52,399 nt of DNA from an uncultured Coriobacteriaceae bacterium (GCA_944319885.1 CALUFC010000013.1:1-52399), one strand, 5' to 3'. Positions 40,505-50,306 are shown, counted from the first letter of the stretch. Numbers and translations are program-made. The notes: generated by a model from the sequence alone, not told the origin.

Positions 40505-41194
40505 ATGTCAACGACATCCCTGCTGCGTGAATTCAGCGCCGAGAACGCCACCGATGTCCCCGCTGCCATCGATGCCGGTGCGCAGCGCATCGAGCTCTGC
40601 GACAACATGGCGCAGGGCGGCACGTCGCCTTCGGCCGGCGTGATCGAGGGCGTTGTTGCCTGCGCGCACGCCCGTGGCGCCCGCGTTATGGCGATGGTGC
40701 GCCCGCGCGGCGGCAACTTCGAATACAGCGCCGCCGAGGTCGATATGATGGAAACCGATGCCCGCATCGCGCTCGAGTTGGGAGCCGATGGCATCGTCTT
40801 CGGTTGCTTGGCGCGCACCGAGGATGGCGGGCTCGACCTCGACCGCGCCGCACTCGCACGCTTGATGGCGATTGCGCGCGAGGCGGGCGAGGAGCGCGGC
40901 GAGCCGGTCGATGTGACGTTTCACATGGCGTTTGACGAGTTGGGCGAGAAGCAGCAGCTTGCTGCGATTGACACCCTTGTCGAGCTAGGTTTCTCGCGCA
41001 TCCTCACCCATGGGGGCGCTGCGGGGACGCCCATCGAGGAGCATGTCGACCGCCTGCGCGCGCTCGTTGCGCATGCGGCGGGGCGCATCATCATTTTGCC
41101 GGGCGGCGGTATTACCCATGAAAACGCCGAGGCGGTTGCCGCGGCGCTTGGCGTGCACGAGGTGCATGGCACCAAGATCGTCAAGCTCGCTTGA
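40505..41194 (+). CDS. cutC: CutC-family protein
   Basis: 229 aa TIM-barrel protein. EFSAENATDVPAAIDAGAQR, then IELCDNMAQGGTSPSAGVI, is the CutC signature. It also has MVRPRGGNFEYSAAEVDMM, DGIVFGCL, VTFHMAFDE and ILTHGGAAGTPIEEH. Linked historically to copper handling, but the biochemical role in most bacteria is not settled and a carbohydrate-related activity is also suspected. ATG with AAGGAG site. Single gene, or in a short unit with the acetyltransferase 66 bp downstream. Confidence 0.92.
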   Translation: MSTTSLLREFSAENATDVPAAIDAGAQRIELCDNMAQGGTSPSAGVIEGVVACAHARGARVMAMVRPRGGNFEYSAAEVDMMETDARIALELGADGIVFGCLARTEDGGLDLDRAALARLMAIAREAGEERGEPVDVTFHMAFDELGEKQQLAAIDTLVELGFSRILTHGGAAGTPIEEHVDRLRALVAHAAGRIIILPGGGITHENAEAVAAALGVHEVHGTKIVKLA

Positions 41195-41260
41195 TGCTGT
41201 GTTCGCGTGGGCAGAGCTGCTTGCGAGGTGGCACTGATGTATAACGATCGGGAGAGCACG

Positions 41261-42589
41261 ATGAATGCGATTGCAAGCGACAGGCTGGTGTTGCGGCCAT
41301 GGGCAGACGATGACGCACCTGCCTTGTACGCGCTTGCCTGCGATCCCGAGGTGGGTCCTGCTGCGGGGTGGCCTGCGCATACGAGCGAGGCGGAGAGCCT
41401 CCAAACCATCCGTGACGTGCTGAGCGTACCGGATACGTACGCTGTCTGTCTGCGCTCTGTAGGTCCTGCGGGTGAGCCTGCGGGCACGCTCGTGGGCGCT
41501 ATCGCCCTCAAGGACGCTACGTTGAGCGCCTTTGTGGCCGGTGCGGGGGAGCGCGAGCTTGGCTATTGGATCGGGCGTCCCTTCTGGGGGCGCGGCTATG
41601 CGCCCGAAGCGGCACGCGCGCTCATTGATCACGCCCGTTGCGCTCTTGGCCTGAGCACGATTTGGCTTGGCTACTACGCGGGCAACCGCAAATCGGCTCG
41701 CGTACAGCATAAGCTGGGATTTCGTTATGTGCGTACGGATCGCGACGTAGAGGTTCCCCTGCTGGGCGAGGTGCGTGACGAAGTGGTGAATCGCCTTGAT
41801 CTCGAGACGCCGCCAACGGCAGGCGATATGGCGGCCGAGGCGCTGGCGATCTTGTGCGCTCAGCCTTGCCCAGAGCGTTTCCTGAGCATCACGGAGCCGC
41901 TCAAGCTCGGTCGCATGACCGTGTGTGCGGCGGGCGAGGATCTCGGTGTGCTCACACGGCTTGCGTGGCGCGGAACCTATTTTGCCGCACCGTTTTCTCG
42001 CGAGGCCGCCGGCATCATGGCGGGATTGGTTCCGGCGGGGGAGCTCGTAAGCCTGATCGATGAGCGGTATCTCGTCGAGTTTGCGAACGGCAGCGCAGTC
42101 GATCCGGGGCGGTACGAGCTCTGGGCGCTCGACGGCGCGATGCCGTCTTCGGCGGTTGGTCCTGCTGGCACGCCGAATGACCCTGTTATCACCACGCTCG
42201 GCCCCGATGCCCTCGATGTTGTCGATGCCCACTACGACCTTCTTGACCGCGCGGCAATCAAGGATCATCTCAAACGGGGCTGGGTGCGCGGCGGCATCGA
42301 TGCCACCGGTGCGCTCGTGGGCTTCATCGGCGAGCATGAAGAGGCGTCGATGGGCATGCTCGAAGTGGTTCCCGCAGCGCGCCGTCGCGGCTACGCCGCC
42401 GCGCTCGAGCGGGCGCTTGTCAACGAGCTGCGCGAGGCGGGGCGCACGCCGTTTTGCCACGTTGCGCCCGATAACGAGGCGTCGCGCGGGCTGCAGCGCA
42501 AGCTCGGGCTGCGCCGCGTTGGCAATCTGATCCAGTGCTGGTTTGAGATGCCGCAGCATCGCGCACCGCGTGAGCGGCCGGCGTCATGA
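41261..42589 (+). CDS. Double-GNAT-domain acetyltransferase
   Basis: 442 aa from ATG 41261 (GGGAGAG site); ATG 41237 with GAGGTG is an equally possible start adding eight residues. The N-terminal half is a RimJ/RimL-like GNAT: SDRLVLRPWADDDAPALYAL, ERELGYWIGRPFWGRGYAPE, IWLGYYAGNRKSARVQHKLG and FRYVR. The C-terminal ~120 residues form a second GNAT with GFIGEHEEASMGMLEVVPAA, RRRGYAAALERALVNEL and APDNEASRGLQRKLGLRRVG. A middle region of unknown fold joins them. Acetyl acceptor unknown. Confidence 0.82.
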   Translation: MNAIASDRLVLRPWADDDAPALYALACDPEVGPAAGWPAHTSEAESLQTIRDVLSVPDTYAVCLRSVGPAGEPAGTLVGAIALKDATLSAFVAGAGERELGYWIGRPFWGRGYAPEAARALIDHARCALGLSTIWLGYYAGNRKSARVQHKLGFRYVRTDRDVEVPLLGEVRDEVVNRLDLETPPTAGDMAAEALAILCAQPCPERFLSITEPLKLGRMTVCAAGEDLGVLTRLAWRGTYFAAPFSREAAGIMAGLVPAGELVSLIDERYLVEFANGSAVDPGRYELWALDGAMPSSAVGPAGTPNDPVITTLGPDALDVVDAHYDLLDRAAIKDHLKRGWVRGGIDATGALVGFIGEHEEASMGMLEVVPAARRRGYAAALERALVNELREAGRTPFCHVAPDNEASRGLQRKLGLRRVGNLIQCWFEMPQHRAPRERPAS

Positions 42590-42637
42590 TCGCGCTTCCG
42601 CCTGCGGTTGCACGGGAGCTTGTCCGCACGATGAGGG

Positions 42638-42643
42638 TATAAT
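42638..42643 (+). promoter_or_regulatory. Consensus -10 upstream of the recJ-recQ fusion gene
   Basis: Perfect TATAAT within GAGGGTATAATGGG, 57 bp before the ATG. No -35 at proper spacing; TTGTCC at 42620 is too close. Confidence 0.42.
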
Positions 42644-42699
42644 GGGAGCGTTCAACAGCTCGACCTGCCGCAGCGGGTCATATTACAAGGACGTTCACC

Positions 42700-45600
42700 A
42701 TGGCATCGCTTACCACGAGCCGCCGCTGGGCGGTAGCTCCCGAGAACCCAGATCTTGCCCGTCAACTCGCTAACGAACTCGATATCGCATCGATGGTCGC
42801 GCGCATCATGGTCGCGCACGGCATCACCTCCGTCGAGGAGGGGCGGCTCTTCCTCACGCCGTCGCTTGAACGCGACTGGGCGGATCCCTCGCTCATTCCC
42901 GGCATGGCCCAGGTTGCCGATCGCGTGCAAGCCGCTATCGAGCAGGGGGAATCGATCGCCGTGTTCGGCGATTTCGATGTCGACGGCATCACATCGACTT
43001 GCCTGCTCACCGAGGCGCTGCGCACGCTGGGTGCGCATGCGGAGCCGTTCATTCCCCGCCGGTTCGACGAGGGGTACGGCTTGTCGCAGGCGGCGCTCGA
43101 TCGCGTGGTGGACGCCTGCGCGCCGTCGCTCGTCATCACGGTGGACAACGGCATCGCGGCACGCGACGAGGTGGCTTACCTTTCCGCTCGCGGCATCGAT
43201 CTGGTGGTAACCGATCATCATGAGCCGGCCGATCTCGTACCAGAGAGCATACCGTTGACCGATCCCAAGCTCGACGAGGCGGGCCCATCGCGCGAGCTCG
43301 CCGGAGCCGGCGTGGCGCTCAAGCTCGTGCAGGTGCTGGGGGGGCGCATGGGCGCCCCCGATCTGTGGCGCTCGCTTACCGAGGTCGCGGCGCTTGGTAC
43401 CGTATCCGATATGATGCCGCTCACGCCCGAGAACCGCGCGTTGGTGGCAGACGGCATCGCCCAGATGCGCGCGACCGCGCGGCCCGGCTTCATCGCGCTC
43501 GCAACGCTCGCTCGCACAGATATCTCCGCGATCACCGCAGACGGGCTCTCGTTCTCGCTCATCCCACGTCTTAACGCAGCGGGGCGCATGGCGGATCCCG
43601 CGCTCGCCCTCGACGTGCTGCTCGAGCGCGACCCGGTGCGCGCCTCCGCGCTTGCCGCGCAGCTGGAAGAGATCAACCAGGAGCGGCGCGACATCGAAGC
43701 CAAGCTCACCGATGAGGCGCTTGCGCTGGTGAAGAAGACCTATACCGGCGGGCACGTGATCGTCGTGGGCGGCGAGGGCTGGCATGAGGGCGTCAAAGGC
43801 ATCGTGGCGAGTCGCATCGTCAACAGCTTCCACGTGCCAGCGTTGCTGTTCTCCATCGAAGACGGCATCGCGCGCGGCTCGGGGCGCTCGGTGGGATCGA
43901 TCAACCTGTTCGATGCCGTCGAACAGTGCTCCGATCTGCTTATCAGATTCGGCGGTCATGCGGGCGCGGTGGGCGTGACGCTCGAGGCGGCGAATCTCGA
44001 TCGGCTGCGCGATCGGCTGGAGGCCGTGCTCTCCCAGCTGCCCAGCGAGGCATTCGAGGACACCGGGGAGGTTGCGGCCACGGTCGAGCTCTCGGAGCTC
44101 GATATCGCGTCGATTGAGCAGATCTCGCTGCTCGAGCCGTTTGGCCAGGGCAATCGCGTGCCGCTGCTGGCGGCGACGAGCGTGACCATGGGAGATCGGG
44201 CCTGCGTGGGAAAGACCGGCGATCACCTGCGCTTTACCGCGACGGACGGCGTGTCGAGCGTGGCTGCCATCATGTTCCGCGCACCTGACATCGACGAGCT
44301 CGTTGCCTGCGATAGCGTAGTCGACCTTGTGTTCGAGGCCGTGGCCGAGCGCTGGCAGGGGCGTGTGAAGCCAAAGCTGCTCGTCAAAGATATCCTGCGC
44401 CACGACCGCTCGGATGGCGATACCGGCAGCGCCGACGCCGATCAGGCAATCGCTCGCCTGTTCGAGCAGCCCGAAAAGGATACCGCGCCGTCCGACGCAT
44501 GCCTGGCAGCGGCGGCGCCGGAGACGGAACCGCGTGCGACCGAGCGCCGCCACGCGTTCGAGCAGCTCTCGTACGCAGAGGCAACGCGCTCGCTCGTGCA
44601 CAGCCTTATCGGCGACGGTACGCTCCATGCCGCGCAAGAGGAGGCGCTGGCTTGTCTTGCGCGTGATGAGAGCTGCCTTGCCATCATGGGGACGGGGCGC
44701 GGCAAGTCGCTTGTGTTCCAGGTGCATGCGATGCGCGAGGCGCTTCTGCGGCACCGCGCGAGCATCTTCGTCTACCCCTTGCGCGCGCTCGTGGCAGATC
44801 AGGCGCTGCACCTTATGTCGTGCTGTGCGTCGTGCGGTCTGCGCGCGAGCGTGCTCACCGGTGAGAGCTCCCCGTCCGAGCGCGCTGCCGCATTCAAAGC
44901 GCTCGCATCGGCATCGCTCGATATCGTGCTCACAACACCTGAGTTTCTCTCGATCCATCTCGATCGCTTTGCCGCGACGCGGCGCGTGGGGTTCGTGGTG
45001 ATCGACGAAGCGCACCACATGGCCGAAGCCTCCGGTGGCGACCGGAGCTCCTACCTCGATATGCCGCGCGTGCTCGAGCGCTTGGGCGCGCCCACGGTGC
45101 TCGCCGTCACCGCGACCGCCGACGCGCGCGTGGCGGCCTCGATTCGCGAGCTGCTGCCGATACGCCGCGAGATCATCGACGACGCCGCACGGCCCAATCT
45201 CGAGCTCGAGGACGATCGCGACCTTGCCACGAGGGAAACCCGGCTGGTCTCCCTCGTGGCTACCGGCGAGAAATGCGTGATCTACGTGAACTCGCGCGAG
45301 CAGACCGTCTCGCTTGCCCGGATGCTGCGCAAGCGCATCCCCGAGCTCGCCGGAGCGGTCGCGTTTTACAACGGAGGCCTCGGGCGGGCGATGCGCACGC
45401 GCATCGAGACGGCATTTCGAGACGGGGCGCTGCGCTGCATCGTTTCGACCTCGGCGTTTGGAGAAGGTGTCAACCTTCCCGATATCCGCCATGTCGTGCT
45501 CTACCACATGCCGTTTTCCGCGGCTGAGTTCAACCAGATGAGCGGCCGTGCGGGCCGCGACGGCGCGACGGCGCACATTCATCTCATGTATTCATCGCGC

Positions 45601-46044
45601 GATGCGCGCATCAACGAGCGCATCCTTGAGACGGCGGCCCCCGAGCGTGATGAGCTGGTGACGCTCTATCGCACGCTTAAGACCATGCAGCGCTCGATGG
45701 GGGCAGATGCTCGCTCGCATGCGCTCGCGGCAACCGATGCGCAGATCGCCGACATGTGCCGCGCCGTCGATGCGCGCTGCGCGCCCGATGAGCGAACGGT
45801 CGCCAGCGGCATCGCGATCTTCGAGGAGCTGGGCTTCGTGCGCGTCGAGGGCTTTGGAGAGACGCGCCATCTGCTCATGACCGACCATCCCGGTCATATG
45901 GCGCTCACAGATTCCATCCGCTATCTCGAGGGGCTGCGGGCGAAGCTGGCGTTTTCAACGTTTCGCAGCTGGGCGCTTACGGCGCCGGCTCATGATATGC
46001 TTGCACGAGTACGCCATCCCATCACGCCCGGGGTGGCAGGATAG
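42700..46044 (+). CDS. recJ: RecJ exonuclease fused to a RecQ-like helicase
   Basis: 1114 aa. Residues ~1-560 are RecJ: GDFDVDGITSTCLL (D91 region), DNGIAARDE, DHHEPADL (172), LNAAGRMADP, WHEGVKGIVASR and RFGGHAGAVGVTLE, then the OB-fold segment (FGQGNRVPLL). Residues ~610-1050 are an SF2 helicase: Walker A MGTGRGKSLVF (663), YPLRALVADQ, DEAH (769-772), AVTATADARV, VNSREQTVSL, VSTSAFGEGVNLPDIRHV and SGRAGRDG. The helicase order is RecQ-like, but there is no recognisable zinc or HRDC domain. RecJ (5'-3' ssDNA exonuclease) and RecQ act together in gap and RecFOR repair. Here both lie in one chain with no frameshift. The start has an AAGGA site. Confidence 0.9.
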   Translation: MASLTTSRRWAVAPENPDLARQLANELDIASMVARIMVAHGITSVEEGRLFLTPSLERDWADPSLIPGMAQVADRVQAAIEQGESIAVFGDFDVDGITSTCLLTEALRTLGAHAEPFIPRRFDEGYGLSQAALDRVVDACAPSLVITVDNGIAARDEVAYLSARGIDLVVTDHHEPADLVPESIPLTDPKLDEAGPSRELAGAGVALKLVQVLGGRMGAPDLWRSLTEVAALGTVSDMMPLTPENRALVADGIAQMRATARPGFIALATLARTDISAITADGLSFSLIPRLNAAGRMADPALALDVLLERDPVRASALAAQLEEINQERRDIEAKLTDEALALVKKTYTGGHVIVVGGEGWHEGVKGIVASRIVNSFHVPALLFSIEDGIARGSGRSVGSINLFDAVEQCSDLLIRFGGHAGAVGVTLEAANLDRLRDRLEAVLSQLPSEAFEDTGEVAATVELSELDIASIEQISLLEPFGQGNRVPLLAATSVTMGDRACVGKTGDHLRFTATDGVSSVAAIMFRAPDIDELVACDSVVDLVFEAVAERWQGRVKPKLLVKDILRHDRSDGDTGSADADQAIARLFEQPEKDTAPSDACLAAAAPETEPRATERRHAFEQLSYAEATRSLVHSLIGDGTLHAAQEEALACLARDESCLAIMGTGRGKSLVFQVHAMREALLRHRASIFVYPLRALVADQALHLMSCCASCGLRASVLTGESSPSERAAAFKALASASLDIVLTTPEFLSIHLDRFAATRRVGFVVIDEAHHMAEASGGDRSSYLDMPRVLERLGAPTVLAVTATADARVAASIRELLPIRREIIDDAARPNLELEDDRDLATRETRLVSLVATGEKCVIYVNSREQTVSLARMLRKRIPELAGAVAFYNGGLGRAMRTRIETAFRDGALRCIVSTSAFGEGVNLPDIRHVVLYHMPFSAAEFNQMSGRAGRDGATAHIHLMYSSRDARINERILETAAPERDELVTLYRTLKTMQRSMGADARSHALAATDAQIADMCRAVDARCAPDERTVASGIAIFEELGFVRVEGFGETRHLLMTDHPGHMALTDSIRYLEGLRAKLAFSTFRSWALTAPAHDMLARVRHPITPGVAG

Positions 46045-46063
46045 GCAAAAGGGGATCTGAGGA

Positions 46064-48403
46064 ATGGACGCTGCAACCCGCGCGGCGCACGACGCGTCGC
46101 TACAACCGTTCTCCGAGATGATGCACTACACGCATGCGGATGACCTCCCGCCCGAGATCTGCGCCGACAACTACGATCGCCTTGCCAAGCTGTGCAGCAA
46201 GTACATGAACGAGGCCGATCAGGCGCTCATGGAGCATGCGTACTGCTTTGCCGCCGAGAAGCACTCGGCGCAGAAGCGCCGCTCGGGCGAGCCCTATATC
46301 AATCATCCCGTCGAGGTCGCCATCATCTTGGCCGAGCTCAAGATGGATTGCGACGTGGTGTGCGCGGCGCTTCTGCACGACACCGTCGAGGATACCGAGG
46401 TCTCCCTGGCCGATGTGCAGGGTATTTTCGGTGAGACCGTTGCCGAGTTGGTCGACGGCGTCACAAAGCTCACGAACATCGAAGTCGACAACATGGATGA
46501 GAAGCAGGCGCTGAACCTGCGCAAGATGTTCCTCGCCATGTCGAAGGACATCCGCGTCATCATCGTCAAGCTCGCCGACCGCTTGCACAACATGCGCACC
46601 CTGGCCGCGCTGCGCGAGGACCGGCGCCTGTTCAAGGCTCGTGAGACCATGGACGTGTATGCGCCGCTCGCCGATCGCCTGGGCATGAGCTCCATCAAAT
46701 GGGAGCTCGAGGATCTGTCGTTCTTCTACCTCGAGCCCGAGGCGTACCAGCGCATCGCGCGCATGGTGGCCGAGAGCCGCGAGGCGCGCGAGCGCTTCCT
46801 CGCCGAGACGATCAAGACGCTTACCGACGAGCTCCACCGCGTGCACCTTGACGGCTTCCAGATCAACGGCCGCTCCAAGCACTACTGGTCGATCTACCAG
46901 AAGATGAAGCGCAAGGGCAAGGAGTTCTCCGAGATCTACGACCTCGTGGCGTTTCGCGTGATCACGCGCACCGTAGGCGACTGCTACTCGGTGCTGGGTG
47001 CGGTCCACTCGCTGTGGCATCCCATGCCCGGGCGGTTTAAAGACTATATCGCCATGCCCAAGTTCAACAACTACCAGAGCCTGCATACCACGGTCATCGG
47101 TCCCACCGCGCGCCCGCTTGAGATCCAGATTCGCACCTATGAGATGCATGAGCAGGCAGAATATGGTATCGCGGCGCACTGGCTCTACAAGCGGTCGGGC
47201 GGCTCGACGGCAACGAAGTCAACCGATGCGCAGCGTCTCGACGAGCAGATCAACATGCTCAAGCATTCGCTCGATTGGGCGGCGTCAGATGATATCGACG
47301 ACCCCAAGGAGTTCCTGCATTCGCTGAAGGTCGATTTGTACGACCAGGAGATCTTCGTGTTCACGCCCAAGGGCGAGGTCATGAACCTGCGCGCGGGCTC
47401 GACGCCGCTCGATTTCGCCTATGCCGTGCATACCGAGGTGGGCAACCATTGCGTGGGCGCCAAGATTAACGGTGTGGTGGCGCCGCTCACGCACGTGCTG
47501 CTCACCGGCGACCGCGTGGAGATCCTCACCAACAAGAACGCCAAGCCCTCGCGCGACTGGCTCAACATCGTGAAGACCCCTTCGGCGAAGTCGAAGATAC
47601 GGCGCTATTTCGCCGCGGCTACCAAGGATGACGATGCTGCTGCCGGCCGCGAGGTGCTTGCAAAAGACCTGCGCAAACGCGGATACGGTATCTCCACGCC
47701 GCGTTCGACGCGCGCACTCAACGCCGTGTGCGAGCAGTTCAGCTATCGCCGCCTCGAGGACCTGTTCGCCGCCGTGGGGGCGGGCAAGATCGCGCCGCGC
47801 TTGGTGGGCAACAAGGTCCAGCAGATCCTCGATCCCAAGCCCGAGGTGCCTGCCGCGCCCGCGCCCGAGGTGCCGCCGCGCGGGTCGAACCGCCGTCCGC
47901 GCCGCGCCGACAAGGGCAGCTCCGGCGTGGTGGTGAAGGGCTCTGCCGATTCGGGCCTGCTTGTGCGTCTCGCGCATTGCTGCAACCCCGTGGCGGGCGA
48001 CGACATCGTGGGCTTCGTCACGCGCGGGCGCGGCGTCTCGGTGCATCGCGCGAACTGTCCCAACGTGAAGGGGCTCATGGAGCACCCCGAGCGCATGATC
48101 GAGGTCGAATGGGACACTGGCGCCGAGGCGACCTTCCAGGTGGAGATCGTCGTCGAGTGCCTTGATCGCATGGGGCTGTTGAAGGACGTCACCATCGCCA
48201 TCGGCGAGGCGGGCGCGAACATTCTCTCGGCGGCAACCTCGACTACGCGCGACGGCGTCGCCGTGCTGCGCTTCTTGGTGGAGATTTCCGATGCAAGCGG
48301 GCTTGATCCGCTGCTTGCCGCGATCAGCCGGGTGGAAAGCGTGTACGATGCGCGTCGCCTCATGCCGGGCGAGGGCTCGTCCCAGATGAAGCGCAGGGGG
48401 TAG
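46064..48403 (+). CDS. rel: Bifunctional (p)ppGpp synthetase/hydrolase Rel
   Basis: 779 aa long RSH enzyme. The hydrolase HD is intact in AALLHDTVEDTEVS (H105-D106). The synthetase carries AFRVITRTVGDCYSVLG, RFKDYIAMPK and YQSLHTTV. The RFKD motif (R324) is the basic type seen in bifunctional Rel/SpoT rather than RelA-only enzymes. A TGS domain (IFVFTPKGEVMNLRAGSTPL, ~430) and a C-terminal ACT domain (~700-775) follow. GAGGA ribosome site; only 19 nt separate it from recJ-recQ. It controls the stringent response. Long hairpin C lies 13 nt past the stop. Confidence 0.95.
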   Translation: MDAATRAAHDASLQPFSEMMHYTHADDLPPEICADNYDRLAKLCSKYMNEADQALMEHAYCFAAEKHSAQKRRSGEPYINHPVEVAIILAELKMDCDVVCAALLHDTVEDTEVSLADVQGIFGETVAELVDGVTKLTNIEVDNMDEKQALNLRKMFLAMSKDIRVIIVKLADRLHNMRTLAALREDRRLFKARETMDVYAPLADRLGMSSIKWELEDLSFFYLEPEAYQRIARMVAESREARERFLAETIKTLTDELHRVHLDGFQINGRSKHYWSIYQKMKRKGKEFSEIYDLVAFRVITRTVGDCYSVLGAVHSLWHPMPGRFKDYIAMPKFNNYQSLHTTVIGPTARPLEIQIRTYEMHEQAEYGIAAHWLYKRSGGSTATKSTDAQRLDEQINMLKHSLDWAASDDIDDPKEFLHSLKVDLYDQEIFVFTPKGEVMNLRAGSTPLDFAYAVHTEVGNHCVGAKINGVVAPLTHVLLTGDRVEILTNKNAKPSRDWLNIVKTPSAKSKIRRYFAAATKDDDAAAGREVLAKDLRKRGYGISTPRSTRALNAVCEQFSYRRLEDLFAAVGAGKIAPRLVGNKVQQILDPKPEVPAAPAPEVPPRGSNRRPRRADKGSSGVVVKGSADSGLLVRLAHCCNPVAGDDIVGFVTRGRGVSVHRANCPNVKGLMEHPERMIEVEWDTGAEATFQVEIVVECLDRMGLLKDVTIAIGEAGANILSAATSTTRDGVAVLRFLVEISDASGLDPLLAAISRVESVYDARRLMPGEGSSQMKRRG

Positions 48404-48416
48404 CAGGGTTCCCGAG

Positions 48417-48499
48417 GGCGCCCGGGGCGTATCCCCGTCGGCTTGTCCTCGGCGCGGAGCGCCTGCGGAGGACGCCGATGGGGATACGCCCCGGGCGCC
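48417..48499 (+). other. Long conserved-core hairpin C (copy 3 of 4), 3' of rel
   Basis: The 20-bp perfect outer stem runs 48417-48436 with 48480-48499. The core reads GTCCTCGGCGC, loop GGA, GCGCCTGCGGA. Below the core GTCGGC pairs with GCCGAT. The core matches copies A, B and D although the outer stem is unrelated. No T-tract follows. Confidence 0.62.
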
Positions 48500-48546
48500 T
48501 TGCGACCGCTACCCGGCCTGCGGGACGGTGTTTTTAGATTGAAAGG

Positions 48547-49224
48547 GTGATCGGGTTGAAGCTTGATCTTGATCCCAGGGGTCACGTTCAGATTGAAAAC
48601 GCGGTGAATGGTCCCATCGAGACGAATACGTATTTCGTTATCTCAGGGGATGAGGCTGTGGTGATCGACCCTGCGTGGGAGGGGGAGAAGCTCGCCGCCT
48701 CGTTTGCCGGGCGGCATCCCGATACCACCATCAAGGCGATCGTGTGCACGCACGGGCATGCCGACCACACGTGTGGCGTGGCTGGCATGCGGCAGGCGCT
48801 TGGTACGGGCGTGCGCTTTCTGCTACCTGCGGCGGATGCGGGGATCGTCGCGGGGAGCATCGCGCATCAAAAGGCGGTCTGGGGCATCGATGCTCCCGAT
48901 CCGGGTGCTGCTGATGAGCTCATCGAAGAGGGCGCGACCGTTGCGGTGGGTGACGTTGTGCTGCAGGTGTTTGCGGTGCCGGGGCACACGCCGGGCGGCA
49001 TCGTGCTGTTCGCCGCCACCGAGGATGGCAACATCGCATTCGTGGGCGATACGCTGTTCCCGGGCAGCCATGGGCGCACCGATCTGGAAGGGGGCGATGA
49101 GCGCGCGATCATCGCCTCGCTGGCGAAGATGGCGACGCTGCTCCCGCCCGACACGCTGTGTCTCACCGGGCACGGCGCCGCCACGACCATCGCCGATGAA
49201 ATCGAGCACAATCCGTTTTTCTAG
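48547..49224 (+). CDS. MBL-fold metallo-hydrolase (glyoxalase II-like)
   Basis: 225 aa from GTG 48547; TTG 48556 has better spacing from AAAGGG and would drop three residues. The metal site is THGHADHTCG (H69, H71, D73, H74), with further ligands in VPGHTPGGIVLF and VGDTLFPGSHGRTD. The start QIENAVNGPIETNTYFVI is typical of YcbL/glyoxalase II-like small hydrolases. Substrate is unknown; hydroxyacylglutathione is unlikely in an organism of this type, which probably lacks glutathione. Confidence 0.85.
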   Translation: MIGLKLDLDPRGHVQIENAVNGPIETNTYFVISGDEAVVIDPAWEGEKLAASFAGRHPDTTIKAIVCTHGHADHTCGVAGMRQALGTGVRFLLPAADAGIVAGSIAHQKAVWGIDAPDPGAADELIEEGATVAVGDVVLQVFAVPGHTPGGIVLFAATEDGNIAFVGDTLFPGSHGRTDLEGGDERAIIASLAKMATLLPPDTLCLTGHGAATTIADEIEHNPFF

Positions 49225-49414
49225 GTGCATGCGCATTCTCCTTGCGGTTGAGGGGCGTCTTCGCGGCGATGCGTCGCGCGTGCGTTGCGAGAACGTGCTG
49301 GGTGGCAAAAAGTCAGTTCCGTTCAGTCTTTTCAACGCGTCAAGCTATAGCGCATGCCATGCAGCGTGATAAACTTGTAGCTGTTATGGGCAACCCTTAT
49401 TTTGGAGGTTATCT

Positions 49415-50281
49415 ATGCTCGTCAATGCAGCAGACATGCTCAAGAAGGCCGAGGCCGGTCACTACGCCCTCGGTGCCTTCAACACCAACAACCTTGAGTG
49501 GACGCTCGCCATCCTGCAGGCCGCCGAAGAGGCGAAGAGCCCGTTGATCATCCAGTGCACCGGCGGCGCTGCCAAGTGGATGGGCAGCTACAAGGTGTGC
49601 GCCGACATGGTGAAGGCCGCCGTCGAGGCGCTCGGCGTCACCGTGCCTGTGGCGCTGCATCTCGATCATGGTTCGTATGAGGACTGCTTCAAGTGCATCG
49701 AGGCTGGCTTCACCTCCGTTATGTACGACGGCTCTCACGAGGAGACCTTCCAGCTCAACCTCGACCGTACCAAGGAGATCGTCGAGCTCGCCCATTCCAA
49801 GGGCATCTCGGTTGAGGCCGAGGTAGGCGGTATCGGCGGCACCGAGGACGGCGTGACCTCCAACGGCGAGCTGGCCGACCCCGAGGAGTGCAAGCAGATC
49901 GCCGATCTGGGCGTCGACTTCCTTGCATGCGGCATCGGCAACATCCACGGCGTGTACCCGGCCGATTGGGCGGGCCTCTCCTTCGAGCGCCTGGGCGAGA
50001 TCAAGGCCCTCACCGGTGATCTCCCGCTCGTGCTCCATGGCGGCACCGGCATCCCCGAGGACCAGATCAAGAAGGCCATCGAGCTCGGTATCTCCAAGAT
50101 CAACGTGAACACCGATCTCCAGCTCGCCTTCGCTGCCGCCACCCGCGGCTACATCGAGGCCGGCTCCGATCAGCAGGGCAAGGGCTACGATCCTCGTAAG
50201 CTCCTCAAGCCCGGCCGCGACGCTATCGTTGCGCGCACCAAGGAGCTCATGGAGCAGTTCGGCTCCGTCAACAAGGCGTAG
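49415..50281 (+). CDS. fba: Class II fructose-bisphosphate aldolase
   Basis: 288 aa. Zn and catalytic residues lie in LHLDHGSYEDC (H82, D84, H85), EAEVGGIGGTEDGV, GNIHGVYP, LHGGTGIPEDQI and KINVNTDLQLAF. Length fits the short class II (GatY/FbaA-like) group that includes both fructose- and tagatose-bisphosphate aldolases. Fructose bisphosphate is preferred because the window encodes fruK. TTGGAGG ribosome site. The 190 bp upstream hold no other gene. Hairpin D follows 25 nt past the stop. Confidence 0.92.
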   Translation: MLVNAADMLKKAEAGHYALGAFNTNNLEWTLAILQAAEEAKSPLIIQCTGGAAKWMGSYKVCADMVKAAVEALGVTVPVALHLDHGSYEDCFKCIEAGFTSVMYDGSHEETFQLNLDRTKEIVELAHSKGISVEAEVGGIGGTEDGVTSNGELADPEECKQIADLGVDFLACGIGNIHGVYPADWAGLSFERLGEIKALTGDLPLVLHGGTGIPEDQIKKAIELGISKINVNTDLQLAFAAATRGYIEAGSDQQGKGYDPRKLLKPGRDAIVARTKELMEQFGSVNKA

Positions 50282-50306
50282 ATACGCTCGCTGCCGAGAT
50301 TCCCGG

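Noticed and set aside
42652-45582. A 976-codon open frame on the minus strand
   Set aside because: Antisense shadow of the recJ-recQ gene with Arg/His-rich composition and no domain; the plus-strand gene has full motif coverage.
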